From the NCBI GenBank assembly GCA_016125555.1, contig WGLN01000001.1, positions 124,001 through 188,000 on the forward strand: a DNA stretch of 64,000 bases, in the 5' to 3' direction. The translations under genes were made by a program, and so were the position numbers. The notes under the pieces are model-generated. The model did no database searches. It was not told the origin of the DNA and saw only the letters and a program-made list of their open reading frames with translations. The stretch is from Porphyrobacter sp. (lineage in GTDB: Bacteria; Pseudomonadota; Alphaproteobacteria; Sphingomonadales; Sphingomonadaceae). This document shows positions 20,178-28,404 of the stretch, in pieces (within the stretch, counting starts at the first letter, position 1; every line of letters starts with the position of its first letter).

Positions 20178-20314
20178 TCCTGATCCCCTCTTATGCTCGG
20201 CGCGGACTTGCCCGCTCACCGCCCCCAAGTCCACCTCACCAAATCGCGGATGGTTTGGCGCGTGGCAATCCCGTTTCGAAGTGCTACTGACCGTCGCGAA
20301 CGGGAGACAATGCC

Positions 20315-21232
20315 ATGCAGATCATCGCTCACGACCCGGCGCGCTTCGCCGACCTGCCCGACTATCCCTTCGCCGAGAACTGGCTGGCGGTGGATCTCGG
20401 CGGCGGGGTGACGGGGCGGATGCACTATCTCGACGAGGGGCCGAAGGACGCGCCCCCGGTGCTGCTGTTGCACGGCGAGCCTTCGTGGAGCTTCCTGTAC
20501 CGCAAGATGATCCCGCTGCTGGTCGATGCCGGCCTGCGCTGCCTCGCCCCCGACCTGATCGGCTTCGGGAAAAGCGACAAGCCTTCCGACCAGTCCTTCT
20601 ACACCTATGCCCGCCACGTTGACTGGCTCAAGCAGTGGCGCAACGCGGTGGTCCCGGAACTGGCGGGGCTGTTCTGCCAGGACTGGGGCGGCCTCCTCGG
20701 CCTGCGCATGGTGGGCGAGCAGCCGGACCGCTTCGCTTTCGTGGTCGCCAGCAACACCTTCCTCCCCGAAGGCGGCGGCAAGGCCTCGCCGGGCTTCCTC
20801 GCGTGGCGCGATTTCGCGCGGTCCTCGCCCGAGTTCCGGATCGGCGACATCCTCCAGCGTGCGACCCAGACCGAACGCAGCCCGGCCGAGATCGCGGCCT
20901 ATGATGCGCCCTTCCCCGACGAGGCGAGCAAGGCCGGCGCGCGCGCCTTTCCGCAGCTGGTCCCGGTCGAGGACGACAAGCCGGGCGTCGCCGAGAACAA
21001 GGCGGCGTGGGACGGCCTCGCCAGCTTCGACAAGCCCTTTCTCACCCTGTTCGGCGAGGATGACCCGGTGCTCGGCATGGCCGGCCCGCAGCTTGCCCGG
21101 CGCATCAAGGGCGCGGCAGGCCAGCCCCACGCGATGCTCTCGCGCTGCGGGCATTTCAGCCAGGAGGATCGTCCCGCGGAACTGGCAGAGGGCGTGATCG
21201 CGATGGCGAAGAAGGCGGGCTTCCTCGCTTGA
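20315..21232 (+). CDS. Haloalkane dehalogenase
   Basis: A 305-residue alpha/beta hydrolase that fits subfamily HLD-I of the haloalkane dehalogenases, which hydrolyse carbon-halogen bonds to alcohols. The proposed triad is nucleophile D123 (in CQDWGG), D250 (in GEDDPVLG) and H280 (in CGHFSQED). The adjacent W124 and the oxyanion-region HGEPSWSFLYR match halide-stabilising positions. The D rather than S at the elbow separates it from esterases. GGGAGA precedes the ATG. The stop overlaps the start of the MFS gene, so the two are probably cotranscribed. The natural substrate is unknown. Confidence 0.88.
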   Translation: MQIIAHDPARFADLPDYPFAENWLAVDLGGGVTGRMHYLDEGPKDAPPVLLLHGEPSWSFLYRKMIPLLVDAGLRCLAPDLIGFGKSDKPSDQSFYTYARHVDWLKQWRNAVVPELAGLFCQDWGGLLGLRMVGEQPDRFAFVVASNTFLPEGGGKASPGFLAWRDFARSSPEFRIGDILQRATQTERSPAEIAAYDAPFPDEASKAGARAFPQLVPVEDDKPGVAENKAAWDGLASFDKPFLTLFGEDDPVLGMAGPQLARRIKGAAGQPHAMLSRCGHFSQEDRPAELAEGVIAMAKKAGFLA

Positions 21233-22443
21233 GCGAAGACGCTGAAGGGACCGCACCCGCGCACCTCACCCGCGGGCAGGAATACGCGCTCGCGGTGACC
21301 ATCGCGGTGGTCACCGCCAATGCCTATTACATCCACCCGATCATCGGCGAGGTGGCGGCGGCCTTCGGCATTTCCGAGGGACGGATCGGGATCGTTCCCG
21401 CGCTGAACCAGCTCGCTCTGGCGCTGGGCATCCTTCTGCTGCTGCCGCTCGGCGACTTCTACCCGAACCGGCGGCTGTGCATCCTGTTCGTGAGCGGGCA
21501 GACCCTGTGCCTGCTCGGCATGGTGCTGGCGGGCGACTTCGCGCTGTTCACCGCCGCATCGACGCTGCTCGGCTTCTTCACCATCGCGCCCTACCTGATC
21601 CCCGCCTTCGCCTCGAAGCGCGTCGCGCCCGAACGCCTCGGGCAGGTCACCGCGCTGCTCACCGCGGGCGTGATCTTCGGCATCCTGGTGGCGCGCATGG
21701 GGGCGGGGATCATCGCCGAGCACAGTGATTGGCACACCGTCTATGTCTGCGCCTTCGCGCTGATGGCGGCGGTCACCGCCTTCCTGCCGCTGGCGATGAA
21801 AAGCGAGGGCACGGTCCGCAAGCAGCCGGTCGCCTCCTATCGCGGTCTGATCGGCTCGGTCTTCGCGCTCGCCGCGAAGCATCCCGACATGCGCGTGTCG
21901 GCGGTCATCCAGGGACTGAACTTCGCAATGTTCACCGCGACCTGGCTGGCGCTGGCGCTGCATCTCACCAGTCCCGCGCTCGGCTACGGCACCGATAGCG
22001 TCGGCTACCTTGCGGGCATCGCGGCGATCAGCATCTTCACCACCCCGCGGCTGGGGCGCTGGGCCGACCGCATCGGCGCACGCCGCGCGCGGCTGGCGGC
22101 GGCGCTGGTGCAGCTTGCCGGGGTTGCGCTGTTCTGGCCGCTTGGCGGCAGCATCGCCGGGCTGCTGGTCCCGCTGGTGCTGGTCAACATGGTCGGGCCG
22201 ACCATCGATGTGACCGGGCGGATGACCTTCCTCGCCCTCGCCCCGGAAATCCGAACGCGCCTCACCACCTTCTACATCGTGGTGATGTTCGTGGGCGGGG
22301 CGATCGGCAGCGCTCTTGGCACGGCGGTGCACGATGCGGGCGGCTGGGCGGGCACCTGCGCGATGCTGCTGGCGATGTCGCTGAGCGTGGTGGGCCTTTC
22401 GCTGCTGGCCGAGCGACGCTGGCGGCAGGGTGAGGCATGGTGA
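21229..22443 (+). CDS. MFS transporter
   Basis: A 404-residue major facilitator with about 12 membrane helices. The first helices include ALAVTIAVVTANAYYIHPIIGEVAAAF, followed by the family loop LLPLGDFYPNRRLCILF between helices 2 and 3, and the second half has GRWADRIGARRARLAAAL at the equivalent place. Start TTG at 21229 overlaps the dehalogenase stop (TTGA), and no better in-frame start lies nearby. An exporter or importer of the dehalogenase substrate or product is inferred from this coupling only. Its stop codon overlaps the 3' end of the tRNA gene on the other strand. Confidence 0.88.
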   Translation: MSEDAEGTAPAHLTRGQEYALAVTIAVVTANAYYIHPIIGEVAAAFGISEGRIGIVPALNQLALALGILLLLPLGDFYPNRRLCILFVSGQTLCLLGMVLAGDFALFTAASTLLGFFTIAPYLIPAFASKRVAPERLGQVTALLTAGVIFGILVARMGAGIIAEHSDWHTVYVCAFALMAAVTAFLPLAMKSEGTVRKQPVASYRGLIGSVFALAAKHPDMRVSAVIQGLNFAMFTATWLALALHLTSPALGYGTDSVGYLAGIAAISIFTTPRLGRWADRIGARRARLAAALVQLAGVALFWPLGGSIAGLLVPLVLVNMVGPTIDVTGRMTFLALAPEIRTRLTTFYIVVMFVGGAIGSALGTAVHDAGGWAGTCAMLLAMSLSVVGLSLLAERRWRQGEAW

Positions 22444-22514
22444 CCCCGGCGCGATTCGAACGCGCGGCCCTCAGATTAGGAATCTGATGCTCTATCCTGC
22501 TGAGCTACGGGGTC
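22438..22514 (-). tRNA. tRNA-Arg (anticodon CCU), CCA encoded
   Basis: Read on the minus strand, a 74-base cloverleaf from 22514 to 22441 is followed by an encoded CCA (22440-22438). The acceptor stem pairs GACCCCG with CGGGGTC. The anticodon stem TCAGA/TCTGA encloses the loop TTCCTAA, giving anticodon CCU, which reads the AGG arginine codon. The T-loop TTCGAAT is canonical. The discriminator base is A. The 3' end overlaps the last Trp codon and TGA of the MFS gene. Confidence 0.95.
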
Positions 22515-22547
22515 CCGAGCGGCTTCATAGCAGCCGGGGCTTACCTT

Positions 22548-23015
22548 TCAATTGAGTTTCTCCGGCGGTGCCACCGGGAATGGCAGGGGGGCAACCGGTA
22601 CGCCTTCCTCGATCAGCGCCTTGGCCTCGGCAAGGCTCGCCTGCCCGTGGATCGGCGCTTCCTCGCGCTCGCCGTAATGCATCTTGCGGGTTTCCTCGGC
22701 GAACTTCTCGCCCACCCAGGTCGAGTTCTTCAGCGCCTCGGCCTGCGCCCTGGCGAGCGCGGCGAGCGCGTTCCGGACCTCCGCGGGCATCGGCGTGTTC
22801 GAGACCGCCTGCGAACCCTGCGGCGGCAGGACCTCCTGTCGGGCATTGCCCTTGGCGGGCACGGCAGGGGCCATCGGCGCCTTGCCCACCTCGGCCGATC
22901 CGCAGTGCGGGCAGGCGAGCAGGCCCCGCGCGCGCTGGTCATCGAAATCGGCGGAGGAGCCGAACCAGCCCTCGAAGCGGTGGCCCGCGCTGCAGGAAAG
23001 GTCGTAGACGATCAT
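22548..23015 (-). CDS. DUF1178 family protein
   Basis: A 155-residue protein of the DUF1178 family, recognisable from MIVYDLSCSAGHRFEGWFGSS at the N terminus and the LACPHCGS pair. C8 and H12 with C35 and C38 could form a zinc site. The central part is Pro/Ala-rich, followed by the conserved ALKNSTWVGEKFAEETRKMHYGE segment. The function is unknown. It is one of a compact minus-strand group with the nitrilase and grxC genes and lies 6 bases after the nitrilase stop. Confidence 0.88.
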   Translation of the reverse strand: MIVYDLSCSAGHRFEGWFGSSADFDDQRARGLLACPHCGSAEVGKAPMAPAVPAKGNARQEVLPPQGSQAVSNTPMPAEVRNALAALARAQAEALKNSTWVGEKFAEETRKMHYGEREEAPIHGQASLAEAKALIEEGVPVAPLPFPVAPPEKLN

Positions 23016-23021
23016 GACGGC

Positions 23022-23843
23022 TCAGGACTTGGCGATTTCGCGGCGGTTGGCAAGGGAGGGAACCTGCCTGCGCACCTCGGCGATGCGATCGCGGTCGATC
23101 TCGCAATAGGCGAGGCCGTTGCGTTCCGCCCCCATGTCGAGCAGCACCTCGCCCCACGGATCGATCACGAGACTGTGGCCGTAGGTCTCGCGCCCGTCGG
23201 CGTGGGTGCCCGCCTGCGCCGCGGCGATGACGAAGGCGCTCGCCTCAATCGCGCGGGCGCGCAGCATCACGTGCCAATGCGCCGCGCCAGTGGGCCGGGT
23301 GAATGCCGCGGGCACGGCGATTGCGTCGCAGCGCCGGTCGCCGAGCGCACCGAACAGCGCCGGGAACCGCAGGTCGTAGCAGACCGTCAGGCCGAGCCGC
23401 CCCAGCGGGGTGTCCTCGACGCTGACCGCAGCGCGGCCCGGCGCGTAAGCCGCGCTCTCGCGCCAGGTCTCGCCATTCGCCAGTTCGACGTCGAACATGT
23501 GGATCTTGTCGTAGCAGGTCGCTTCGCCGCCTTGGCCACGGAAATAGAAGGAGCGGTTGGCCCACCTGCCCCCCTCCGCGGCGACCGGCATCGAGCCGAG
23601 CGCAATGTCGATCCCCTGCGCGCGTGCGGCCTCGGCCAGTTCCTCTTCCGCCTGATGCGGCCCCTCGCCTTCGATCCACGGGCGCGCCCGCGCCCTGTCG
23701 CGGTCGAGCAGCACCGCCATTTCGGGGGTGAACAGCACCTTCGCGCCCTGCGCCGCAGCCTGCCGCGCTGCGTCGACGATGGTCGCGACATTGGCCTCCG
23801 GGTCGATGCCCGAACACATCTGGAGCACCGCGATCTTGGGCAT
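23022..23843 (-). CDS. Carbon-nitrogen hydrolase, Nit family
   Basis: A 273-residue nitrilase-superfamily amidase. The Glu-Lys-Cys triad is visible: E41 in FTPEMAVL, K113 in CYDKIHMFDV and C155 in GLTVCYDLRF. The overall match is to the Nit1/Nit2 (omega-amidase or deaminated-glutathione amidase) branch, whose members repair side products of transaminases. Next to glutaredoxin, a deaminated-glutathione amidase role is attractive but inferred. Length is normal. Confidence 0.88.
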   Translation of the reverse strand: MPKIAVLQMCSGIDPEANVATIVDAARQAAAQGAKVLFTPEMAVLLDRDRARARPWIEGEGPHQAEEELAEAARAQGIDIALGSMPVAAEGGRWANRSFYFRGQGGEATCYDKIHMFDVELANGETWRESAAYAPGRAAVSVEDTPLGRLGLTVCYDLRFPALFGALGDRRCDAIAVPAAFTRPTGAAHWHVMLRARAIEASAFVIAAAQAGTHADGRETYGHSLVIDPWGEVLLDMGAERNGLAYCEIDRDRIAEVRRQVPSLANRREIAKS

Positions 23844-23852
23844 GGACAGGGC

Positions 23853-24116
23853 TCAGCCCGCCAACAATGCGTCGAGCTTGCCTTCACGTTCGAGCGCGGC
23901 AAGATCATCCGAGCCGCCCACGTGGGTGTCGCCGATGAAGATCTGCGGCACGGTGGAGGCATTGGGCGCGCGTTCGCGCATCTCGGCACGCTTGGGGCCG
24001 CCCATGGTGATGTCGTGCTCGGTGTAATCCGCGCCCTTCTCGTTCAGCAGGCGCTTGGCGCGCATGCAGTAGGGACAGCCGAACTTGGTGTAGATGGTGA
24101 TTTCGGGCTGGGCCAT
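23853..24116 (-). CDS. grxC: Glutaredoxin 3
   Basis: An 87-residue dithiol glutaredoxin with the active-site C14-P-Y-C17 in TKFGCPYCMRAK, the cis-Pro segment STVPQIFIG, and the GGSDDLAALE glutathione-binding end. It reduces disulphides and glutathione mixed disulphides in the cytoplasm. ATG at 24116 is preferred over the in-frame start ten codons upstream because the family begins near it. It is the first gene of the minus-strand group and diverges from hsp20, sharing the 150-base control region. Confidence 0.93.
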   Translation of the reverse strand: MAQPEITIYTKFGCPYCMRAKRLLNEKGADYTEHDITMGGPKRAEMRERAPNASTVPQIFIGDTHVGGSDDLAALEREGKLDALLAG

Positions 24117-24124
24117 CGGTTCCT

Positions 24125-24155
24125 CTTGAAAGCGGAAAATCTGCAAACCAGATAG
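24125..24155 (+). promoter_or_regulatory. Candidate RpoH (sigma-32) heat-shock promoter for hsp20
   Basis: CTTGAAA at 24125-24131 equals the sigma-32 -35 consensus. It is followed after 16 bases by CCAGATAG (24148-24155), an imperfect -10. The predicted transcript would begin near 24162, at the foot of the structured leader described next. Confidence 0.5.
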
Positions 24156-24157
24156 GG

Positions 24158-24261
24158 CCTGCCGCCGGGTTTCGCCAGTCTCGGGAGACCCTTTGGCGGC
24201 AGGGCGGGCGCTGCATCCGGCAGGTCCGCGTCAGACCCAGATCGCTCTTCAAGGAGGATTT
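24158..24261 (+). promoter_or_regulatory. ROSE-like RNA thermometer in the hsp20 leader
   Basis: The 3' hairpin masks the ribosome site. Bases 24239-24248 (AGATCGCTCT) pair with 24253-24261 (GGAGGATTT) around a UCAA loop (24249-24252), with G24244 bulged out. This reproduces the ROSE signature, a UYGCU motif (here UCGCU, 24242-24246) opposite the AGGA of the Shine-Dalgarno, including the looped G. Upstream, CCTGCCGCC (24158-24166) pairs perfectly with GGCGGCAGG (24195-24203), with GGGT/ACCC inside, giving the additional stem usual in ROSE leaders. Melting on heating would free the AAGGAGGA for translation. Confidence 0.7.
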
Positions 24262-24266
24262 GCACC

Positions 24267-24764
24267 ATGTCGCGTTTCGATTTCACCCCCTATCGTCGTT
24301 CCACCGTGGGCTTCGATCGCCTGTTCGACCTGCTCGAGAACCAGGCGCGCCTCAACGCCGGGGACAATTATCCGCCCTTCAACATCTCGCGCCGCGGCGA
24401 GGACAATTACCGCATCACCCTCGCGGTGGCGGGCTTCCGGCCGCAGGACATCGACATCACCGCGCAGCAGAACCTGCTGGTCGTGCAGGGTCGCAAGCGC
24501 GACGAGGTGACCGACGGGTCCGAACTCATCCATGTCGGCATCGCCAACCGCGGCTTCGAACGCCGCTTCGAACTCGCCGATTTCGTGCGGGTCGAAAGCG
24601 CCGATCTTGCCGACGGCCTGCTGACGATCGATCTGGTGCGCGAAGTGCCCGAGGCGATGAAGCCCAAGAAGATCGCGATCAACGGCGCTGCCCGCCTCAC
24701 CGCCGTGCCGGTCGATGATGAGGACAAGGCTGCGGACAAGGACGACCAGGCCAGCGCGGCCTGA
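24267..24764 (+). CDS. Small heat-shock protein, Hsp20/IbpA type
   Basis: A 165-residue alpha-crystallin chaperone that holds unfolding proteins for DnaK/ClpB. The N terminus MSRFDFTPYRRSTVGFDRLFDLLE and the crystallin domain (about residues 35-130, with NYRITLAVAGF, NLLVVQGRK, IANRGFERRFEL and LADGLLTIDLVREVP) match bacterial IbpA proteins. AAGGAGG lies 9 bases before the ATG and is sequestered in the predicted thermometer. The acidic tail DDEDKAADKDDQ is compatible with a solubilising role. It is monocistronic, ending at a strong terminator. Confidence 0.94.
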   Translation: MSRFDFTPYRRSTVGFDRLFDLLENQARLNAGDNYPPFNISRRGEDNYRITLAVAGFRPQDIDITAQQNLLVVQGRKRDEVTDGSELIHVGIANRGFERRFELADFVRVESADLADGLLTIDLVREVPEAMKPKKIAINGAARLTAVPVDDEDKAADKDDQASAA

Positions 24765-24796
24765 GCCTTTTCCTTCAGATCGATAGAGAAACCAAA

Positions 24797-24822
24797 GGGG
24801 GCGGATTTCGCAATCCGCCCCC
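24797..24822 (+). terminator. Terminator of hsp20
   Basis: A perfect 11-base-pair stem GGGGGCGGATT (24797-24807) with AATCCGCCCCC (24812-24822) and a TCGC tetraloop, 32 bases after the stop. The following sequence GCGGCTTTCG has only a short T-run. Confidence 0.7.
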
Positions 24823-25146
24823 GCGGCTTTCGCCGCCTTGCCAGATCCTGTCCGTCCGGGTCGCAGAAGACGGACAAAACCGGGCAAGCCTTGAAACCGG
24901 CAGGCCCGCCACAGAAGGCGTGCCTGCTTCATCATCGCGGATCGGCAACCGGAGACGGCGGCTGTTTAGCCCAGCCTTCCTTAGCAATCCTGCGCTTGGG
25001 CCCCGCGTCTAATGCGGAAACGCAATTCCACGCAAGGGTAAACTTAACAACTTGTAAGGATGCGACACATGCGCGCGCGGAGTTGTAAAAAAAAAGGCGC
25101 AGAACCATCAAAAGTTAAGTCCGAAGCGGACCGGAATTTGCATGCT
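24823..25146. other. Intergenic region between hsp20 and pyrG 3' ends
   Basis: This is 324 bases between two converging genes with visibly more A and T than its surroundings. It holds a run of nine A (25087-25095), a short inverted repeat ACAACT (25047-25052) with AGTTGT (25081-25086), and the candidate pyrG terminator hairpin. Short open frames here have no ribosome site or recognisable sequence, so I call no gene. Confidence 0.5.
25087..25131 (-). terminator. Weak candidate terminator of pyrG
   Basis: On the minus strand a 5-base-pair GTCCG/CGGAC hairpin (25131-25119, 3-base loop) lies about 16 bases after the pyrG stop and is followed by TTAACTTTT. A run of nine T comes further on (25095-25087). 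The stem is short, so this is tentative. Confidence 0.35.
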
Positions 25147-26784
25147 CTATACGAGGCGCGACTGCTCCAGCGCGGCCGCGATGAAGCCTGCGAACAGCGG
25201 GTGCGGATCGAAGGGGCGCGACTTCAACTCGGGGTGAAACTGCACGCCGACGAACCACGGATGATCGGGGCGTTCGACGATTTCGGGCAGCAGACCGTCG
25301 GGGCTCATTCCCGCGAACACCAGCCCGTCCTTTTCGAGCGGCTCGATGAAGGCGCTGTTGACCTCGTAGCGGTGGCGGTGACGCTCGGAGATTTCCTCCG
25401 CCCCGCCATAGATGCGCGCGGTGTGGCTGTTGGCGCTGAGCTTCGCGGGATAGGCGCCGAGCCGCATGGTGCCGCCCAGGTCCCCGCCCTCCGCGCGCTG
25501 CTGGAGGCCTTCCTTGCTCATCCATTCGGTGATGATGCCGACCACCGGCTGCTCGGTCGGGCCGAACTCGGTCGAGGAAGCGCTGGCGAAGCCCGCCGCG
25601 CGCGCGCCTTCGATGCACGCCATCTGCATGCCGAGACAGATACCGAAGAACGGCACGTTGCGGGTCCGCGCGAAGCGCACCGCGGCGATCTTGCCCTCGC
25701 TGCCGCGCTCGCCGAAACCGCCGGGCACGAGGATGCCGTGCATCGGCTCGAGCGCCGAGATGATTTCGCCGTCGTCCTCGCCCTCGAAGATCTCGGCGTC
25801 GATCCACTTGATGTTGACCTTGACGCGGTTGGCGAGCCCGCCGTGGACGAGCGCCTCGTTCAGGCTCTTGTAGGCATCGGGCAGGCCCACATACTTGCCC
25901 ACCACCGCGATGGTGACCTCGCCTTCGGGGTTGAAATAGCGATCGGTGACGTCGCGCCACGCGGCAAGATCGGGCTCGGGCGCATCGGTGATGCCGAAGC
26001 CGCGCAGCACCTCGGCATCGAGCCCCTCGGCGTGATATTGCAGCGGCACCGAGTAGATCGAGGGCGCATCGAGCGCAGGAATCACCGCTTCCTTGCGCAC
26101 GTTGCAAAAATTGGCGATCTTCTGCCGCTCGCTGTCGGGGATCGGGTGCTCGGCGCGACACAGCAGCACGTCGGGCTTGATCCCCAGCGACGCCAGCTCG
26201 CGGACCGAGTGCTGGGTCGGCTTGGTCTTCAGCTCGCCCGCGGCCTTGATGTAGGGCACCAGCGTGACGTGGACGCTCAGCGTCTGCAGCGGTTCGAGCT
26301 CGTTCCTGAGCTGGCGGATCGCCTCCATGAAGGGCAGCGATTCGATGTCGCCCACCGTCCCGCCGATTTCGCACAGGATGAAATCATTGTCCCCCTGATC
26401 GGCGAGCGCGAATTCCTTGATCGCGTCGGTGACGTGCGGGATCACCTGCACCGTCGCGCCGAGATAATCGCCGCGCCGCTCGCGCGCGATGATGTCGCGA
26501 TAGATGCGCCCCGAGGTGATGTTGTCGCTCTGCCGCGAGGAGACGCCCGTGAACCGTTCGTAGTGGCCGAGGTCGAGATCGGTCTCGGCCCCGTCGTCGG
26601 TGACGTAGACCTCGCCGTGCTGATAGGGGCTCATCGTCCCCGGATCGACGTTGAGATAGGGGTCGAACTTGCGAATGCGGACCTTGTAGCCGCGCGCCTG
26701 GAGAAGCGCTGCGAGCGATGCCGCCATGAGACCCTTGCCGAGCGAGGAGACCACGCCGCCGGTGATGAAAATGAACCGCGCCAT
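25147..26784 (-). CDS. pyrG: CTP synthase
   Basis: A 545-residue enzyme that aminates UTP to CTP with ATP and glutamine, the last step of pyrimidine nucleotide synthesis. The N-terminal synthase domain carries the P-loop-like [13 protein letters not shown] (residues 6-18) and [22 protein letters not shown]. The C-terminal class I glutamine amidotransferase has nucleophile C383 in FFGICLGMQ and the FHPEL His/Glu pair near residue 516. Length is normal. It follows secG on the same strand after about 120 bases. Confidence 0.98.
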   Translation of the reverse strand: MARFIFITGGVVSSLGKGLMAASLAALLQARGYKVRIRKFDPYLNVDPGTMSPYQHGEVYVTDDGAETDLDLGHYERFTGVSSRQSDNITSGRIYRDIIARERRGDYLGATVQVIPHVTDAIKEFALADQGDNDFILCEIGGTVGDIESLPFMEAIRQLRNELEPLQTLSVHVTLVPYIKAAGELKTKPTQHSVRELASLGIKPDVLLCRAEHPIPDSERQKIANFCNVRKEAVIPALDAPSIYSVPLQYHAEGLDAEVLRGFGITDAPEPDLAAWRDVTDRYFNPEGEVTIAVVGKYVGLPDAYKSLNEALVHGGLANRVKVNIKWIDAEIFEGEDDGEIISALEPMHGILVPGGFGERGSEGKIAAVRFARTRNVPFFGICLGMQMACIEGARAAGFASASSTEFGPTEQPVVGIITEWMSKEGLQQRAEGGDLGGTMRLGAYPAKLSANSHTARIYGGAEEISERHRHRYEVNSAFIEPLEKDGLVFAGMSPDGLLPEIVERPDHPWFVGVQFHPELKSRPFDPHPLFAGFIAAALEQSRLV

Positions 26785-26904
26785 GGGAGTCGGGCCTTAA
26801 GCAAACAGGGGGATTCGGGGCAAGCGAATTGCTGCGTCACAGCGCAGCCATCCACAGCAATGCGGCACGCGGCAGGGCGATCGCGCCCGCGCCGCGGATG
26901 TCGG

Positions 26905-27288
26905 CTACTCGGCGAGCGGGTCTTCGGCCGGCGCCGCGGGCGCAGTCGTCGCCGGGGCGGCCGGAGCGGGCGCAGCCGCCGGATCGGCGAGCGGATCGGG
27001 CGCGGCCGCGGGCGCATTGCTGCCGCGCTGCAGCGTCGTGGTGACCGTGCCCACCGTGCTTTCGCGCACCGCGAGGCCCGCGAGCACGATCGCGAGGATC
27101 ACGAAGGTGACGGCCAGCCACTTGGTCGCGCGGGTCAGGAAATCGGCCGCGCCGCGCGCGCCCAGGGCGCCCGAGGGACTCCCGCCGATGCCGAGCCCCC
27201 CGCCCTCCGACCGCTGCATCAGCACCACGCCGACGAGCGCGGCGGCCACCAGGGCCTGGATAATGGTCAGGAACAGGAACAGCGACAT
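26905..27288 (-). CDS. secG: Preprotein translocase subunit SecG
   Basis: A 127-residue small subunit of the SecYEG channel. Two membrane helices (FLFLTIIQALVAAALVGVVLM and WLAVTFVILAIVLAGLAV) flank the conserved MQRSEGGGLGIGGSPSG loop. The C-terminal 40 residues are an Ala/Pro tail, longer than in E. coli SecG but usual in alphaproteobacteria. The order tpiA-secG-pyrG on one strand is common in this group and supports the call. Confidence 0.93.
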   Translation of the reverse strand: MSLFLFLTIIQALVAAALVGVVLMQRSEGGGLGIGGSPSGALGARGAADFLTRATKWLAVTFVILAIVLAGLAVRESTVGTVTTTLQRGSNAPAAAPDPLADPAAAPAPAAPATTAPAAPAEDPLAE

Positions 27289-27380
27289 GGACTAGACTCT
27301 TCTGCGGGCGCGTCAGCCGCGCCGGTTATCGGACTGCGCGCCATGTAGGCCCGCGGCGCGGGAACGGCAAGGGCGGGCGA

Positions 27381-28151
27381 TCAGTCGGACGGCTCGCCCG
27401 CGGCCAGCGCGATACCCATGAAGCTGTCGGCGGTGAGACTCGCCCCGCCGACCAGCGCACCGTCGACCTCGGCCGCGGCGAAGATCGCGGCGGCATTGTC
27501 CGGCTTGACGGAGCCGCCGTAGAGAATCCGCACGAGGGCGCCCTGCTCCTCGCCGTAGAGGTCGGTCAGAAGCTTGCGGATCTCGCCGTGCATCTCGGCG
27601 ATGTCCTCGACCGTGGCGGCGGTGCCCGTGCCGATCGCCCAGATCGGCTCGTAGGCAACCGTCAGGCGCTCGGCGACTTCACCGGGAAACGCGTCGGCGG
27701 GCGGAAGCGAGGCCGCGAGCTGTTTCCCGACGAAGGTGACCGCACGGCCCGATTCGCGGGTTTCGGCCGTCTCGCCGCAGCACAGGATGATGCGCAGGCC
27801 CGCGGCGAGCGCCGCCCGGGCTTTCTGGCGCACCAGATCATCGCTCTCGCCGTGGCCCTGACGGCGCTCGGAATGGCCGAGGATCACGAACTTGGCCCCG
27901 GCATCCGCGACCATCGCGGCGGAGATGTCGCCGGTGTGCGCGCCGCCTTCGGCATGGTGGCAATCCTGCGCGCCGACCGAAATCTGCTCGGCTTCGCGGT
28001 GGATCGGGTGGATCAGCGTGAAGGGAGGCGCGAGCGCCACCTCGACCTTCATGTGGCGCTGGGCCGCACGGTCGATCGCGCGCGCCTCGGAGAGCATCGC
28101 GCGGGTGCCGTGCATTTTCCAGTTTCCGACAATATAGGGTCGGCGAGTCAT
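27381..28151 (-). CDS. tpiA: Triosephosphate isomerase
   Basis: A 256-residue TIM-barrel enzyme interconverting dihydroxyacetone phosphate and glyceraldehyde 3-phosphate in glycolysis and gluconeogenesis. Catalytic residues are all present: K12 in GNWKMHG, H93 in LGHSERR and E168 in AYEPIWAIGTG. The phosphate loops ILYGGSVKPDN and VGGASL are intact. ATG at 28151 is preferred over an in-frame ATG five codons upstream on the basis of family starts. It diverges from the ppiD-like gene across about 250 bases. Confidence 0.97.
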   Translation of the reverse strand: MTRRPYIVGNWKMHGTRAMLSEARAIDRAAQRHMKVEVALAPPFTLIHPIHREAEQISVGAQDCHHAEGGAHTGDISAAMVADAGAKFVILGHSERRQGHGESDDLVRQKARAALAAGLRIILCCGETAETRESGRAVTFVGKQLAASLPPADAFPGEVAERLTVAYEPIWAIGTGTAATVEDIAEMHGEIRKLLTDLYGEEQGALVRILYGGSVKPDNAAAIFAAAEVDGALVGGASLTADSFMGIALAAGEPSD

Positions 28152-28404
28152 GGGTTTGTCCTGCACCTTGAGAGAGGAAAAGGCGATTCCCCGATCGCTT
28201 TTGGGTCGCGGGGCGGGGTGCGCTAGCCGAGGAAACCGCGGCAGTCAAAAGCATGGGTGAACAAAAGCGCGCCTTTGCCTGTTGCCGCGCGGCGACGGGG
28301 CCGATAAAGCGCGCTCGCGCCGCACGCCGCTGGCGGCGCAAACGCCAGGGACCGATGCGTGCCCCTGCCGTCAGCCAGTTTCTCGGTTAGGGTTCTTCGC
28401 CGGT

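Noticed and set aside
25047..25095. Inverted repeat ACAACT/AGTTGT followed by nine A as a plus-strand terminator or attenuator
   Set aside because: A terminator on the plus strand needs T after the stem, and here it is A. On the minus strand the T-run comes before the stem, so it is not a standard terminator for either gene.
25060..27348. A 762-codon open frame antisense to pyrG and secG
   Set aside because: pyrG and secG are both certain on the minus strand; the plus-strand frame is a compositional shadow.
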